7,313 bases of DNA from DASTRU01 sp035761045 (GTDB taxonomy: Bacteria > Pseudomonadota > Gammaproteobacteria > Burkholderiales > Burkholderiaceae_E), in the NCBI GenBank assembly GCA_035761045.1, contig DASTRU010000293.1, positions 1 to 7,313 on the forward strand, read 5' to 3'. A program made the position numbers and the translations under genes. The notes under the pieces were generated by a model. It had not been told where the DNA came from, ran no database searches, and was given only the letters and a program-made list of their open reading frames with translations. Shown here one piece after another: positions 6,825-7,313 of this stretch; the stretch's first letter is position 1, and the number at the start of each line of letters is the position of its first letter.

Positions 6825-6839
6825 GCAAGGCACGTTCCA
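6825..6839 (-). promoter_or_regulatory. Putative sigma-54 promoter for the repeat lipoprotein
   Basis: Read on the minus strand the site is TGGAAC-GTGCC-TTGC, one mismatch from TGGCAC-N5-TTGC, with exact GG-N10-GC spacing. The predicted start is near 6813, giving a leader of about 29 bases with a ribosome site well placed before ATG 6784. It lies in the 71-base gap after the 107-residue gene, so it could drive the lipoprotein and perhaps the hydrolase and phosphatase genes separately from the upstream transcript. Confidence 0.45.
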
Positions 6840-6855
6840 GCAACACGCCGCGCCC

Positions 6856-7179
6856 TTAAGACGCCCCGTTGCTCACGCCCTCGGACGTCATCCGCGAATT
6901 GGTATTACCCGTCGCGGAGCCGCCAAACACCTTGTGTCCAACCTTGCCCACCGCCTCGCCGGTTTTGCGACTGGCTAATTCAAGCGCTTCACCGGTTTTT
7001 CGCGCGCCGTGCTTGACCGCGTTGACCACCTTGCGCGCGACGCGATCAGCCTTATGCGCGAACCGTTCGCTTGCATTCTTCGCGCGCGGCAACGCGCCTT
7101 CTTCGGCATAAGACGACGAGGTCGCGGTCATCAAGGCAAACGCCGCGAACACCACGGCCAAACGTAAACGCTGCTTCAT
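6856..7179 (-). CDS. Small secreted protein with 11-residue K-T-G-E-A repeats, hypothetical
   Basis: A 107-residue protein with no family I can name. The signal peptide is clear: basic MKQRLRL, hydrophobic AVVFAAFALM, and likely cleavage after SYA at residue 25, so the product is periplasmic or secreted. Residues 36-90 fall into five 11-residue units in register (starting at 36, 47, 58, 69, 80) with Lys or Arg at position 4. The middle two (GARKTGEALEL, ASRKTGEAVGK) match the consensus of the downstream lipoprotein. The Gly/Ser/Asn-rich tail (86-107) looks disordered. The start is well supported: GGAGGG (7187-7192) lies seven bases before the ATG, which comes three bases after the stop of the TctC-like gene, so the two are probably cotranscribed and coupled. 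It is 71 bases upstream of the lipoprotein gene and probably related to it by duplication. Confidence 0.78.
   Translation of the reverse strand: MKQRLRLAVVFAAFALMTATSSSYAEEGALPRAKNASERFAHKADRVARKVVNAVKHGARKTGEALELASRKTGEAVGKVGHKVFGGSATGNTNSRMTSEGVSNGAS
6910..7074 (-). repeat. Five tandem 33-base units coding 11-residue hendecads
   Basis: Units begin at residues 36, 47, 58, 69 and 80 of the 107-residue protein. The third and fourth are nearly identical in their R-K-T-G-E-A core; the first and last are degenerate. Confidence 0.65.
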
Positions 7180-7182
7180 GGC

Positions 7183-7313
7183 TCATCCCTCCAACACGAT
7201 GTTGCGCGACTTCACGACGCGCTGATACTTATCGAACTCGGTCTTGATTTGCTGCGCGAACTGCTGCGGTGTGTTGCCGATCACCGATGAGTTCGTCGCC
7301 TCGATGCGTTTAC
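7183..7313 (-). CDS. Bug/TctC-family tripartite tricarboxylate transporter substrate-binding protein, C-terminal end
   Basis: Only the last 42 codons are in the window; the gene enters from the right edge and ends with TGA at 7183-7185. The residues NSSVIGNTPQQFAQQI, then KTEFDKYQRVVKSRNIVLEG, match the characteristic end of Bug (TctC-like) periplasmic solute-binding proteins: a Gly-x-Thr-Pro-x-x-Phe helix start, then a Lys-x-x-x-Val-V-K-x-x-x-I stretch. Such proteins capture small carboxylates or related compounds in the periplasm, many acting without a neighbouring TctAB membrane pair. The ligand cannot be told. The stop is three bases before the start of the next small secreted protein, and its last codons contain that gene's ribosome site. 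Confidence 0.9.
   Translation of the reverse strand, partial: KRIEATNSSVIGNTPQQFAQQIKTEFDKYQRVVKSRNIVLEG

Noticed and set aside
6403..6978. A 191-codon plus-strand frame over the repeat lipoprotein region
   Set aside because: It is a mirror of the 33-base repeats and of the signal-bearing minus-strand genes; it has no ribosome site or family resemblance and is Arg-rich.

Overview
The window looks like a piece of a betaproteobacterial chromosome, probably Burkholderiales. The right edge holds the C-terminus of a Bug/TctC-type solute-binding protein, a family greatly expanded in that group. The base composition is moderately GC-rich, and an alpha/beta hydrolase sits directly upstream of an RNase AM-type PHP phosphatase. 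No mobile element, tRNA, rRNA or CRISPR array was seen, and no gene-free stretch exceeds 300 bases.

Left part (1-4494) is an exopolysaccharide or glycan locus. A secreted right-handed beta-helix protein runs leftwards out of the window (minus strand, 1-1284, 3' end missing). A 158-base A-rich intergenic region separates it from a rightward, tightly packed three-gene operon. The operon encodes an ExoY/WbaP-like small phosphoglycosyl transferase, which loads the first sugar phosphate on undecaprenyl phosphate, and two GT4-type glycosyltransferases that would extend the lipid-linked sugar. The beta-helix protein carries residues reminiscent of GH28 polygalacturonases and may cut or modify the polymer.

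Right part (4515-7313) is a leftward series on the minus strand: end of a TctC-like gene, a 107-residue secreted protein, a 118-residue lipoprotein, an alpha/beta hydrolase and the PHP phosphatase. The EPS operon and the PHP gene converge with only 20 bases between their stops.

Two things stand out. First, the two small proteins are both built of in-register 11-residue repeats (about eight and about five units) sharing a K-T-G-E-A core. They resemble LEA-type or apolipoprotein-type amphipathic hendecads, one with a lipobox and one with a cleavable signal peptide. Second, sequences fitting a sigma-54 promoter (GG-N10-GC within a TGGCAC-N5-TTGC-like match) lie upstream of the beta-helix gene, the phosphoglycosyl transferase operon and the repeat lipoprotein, each at a sensible distance from the start codon. 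This suggests, but does not prove, shared RpoN control of surface polysaccharide and envelope genes.
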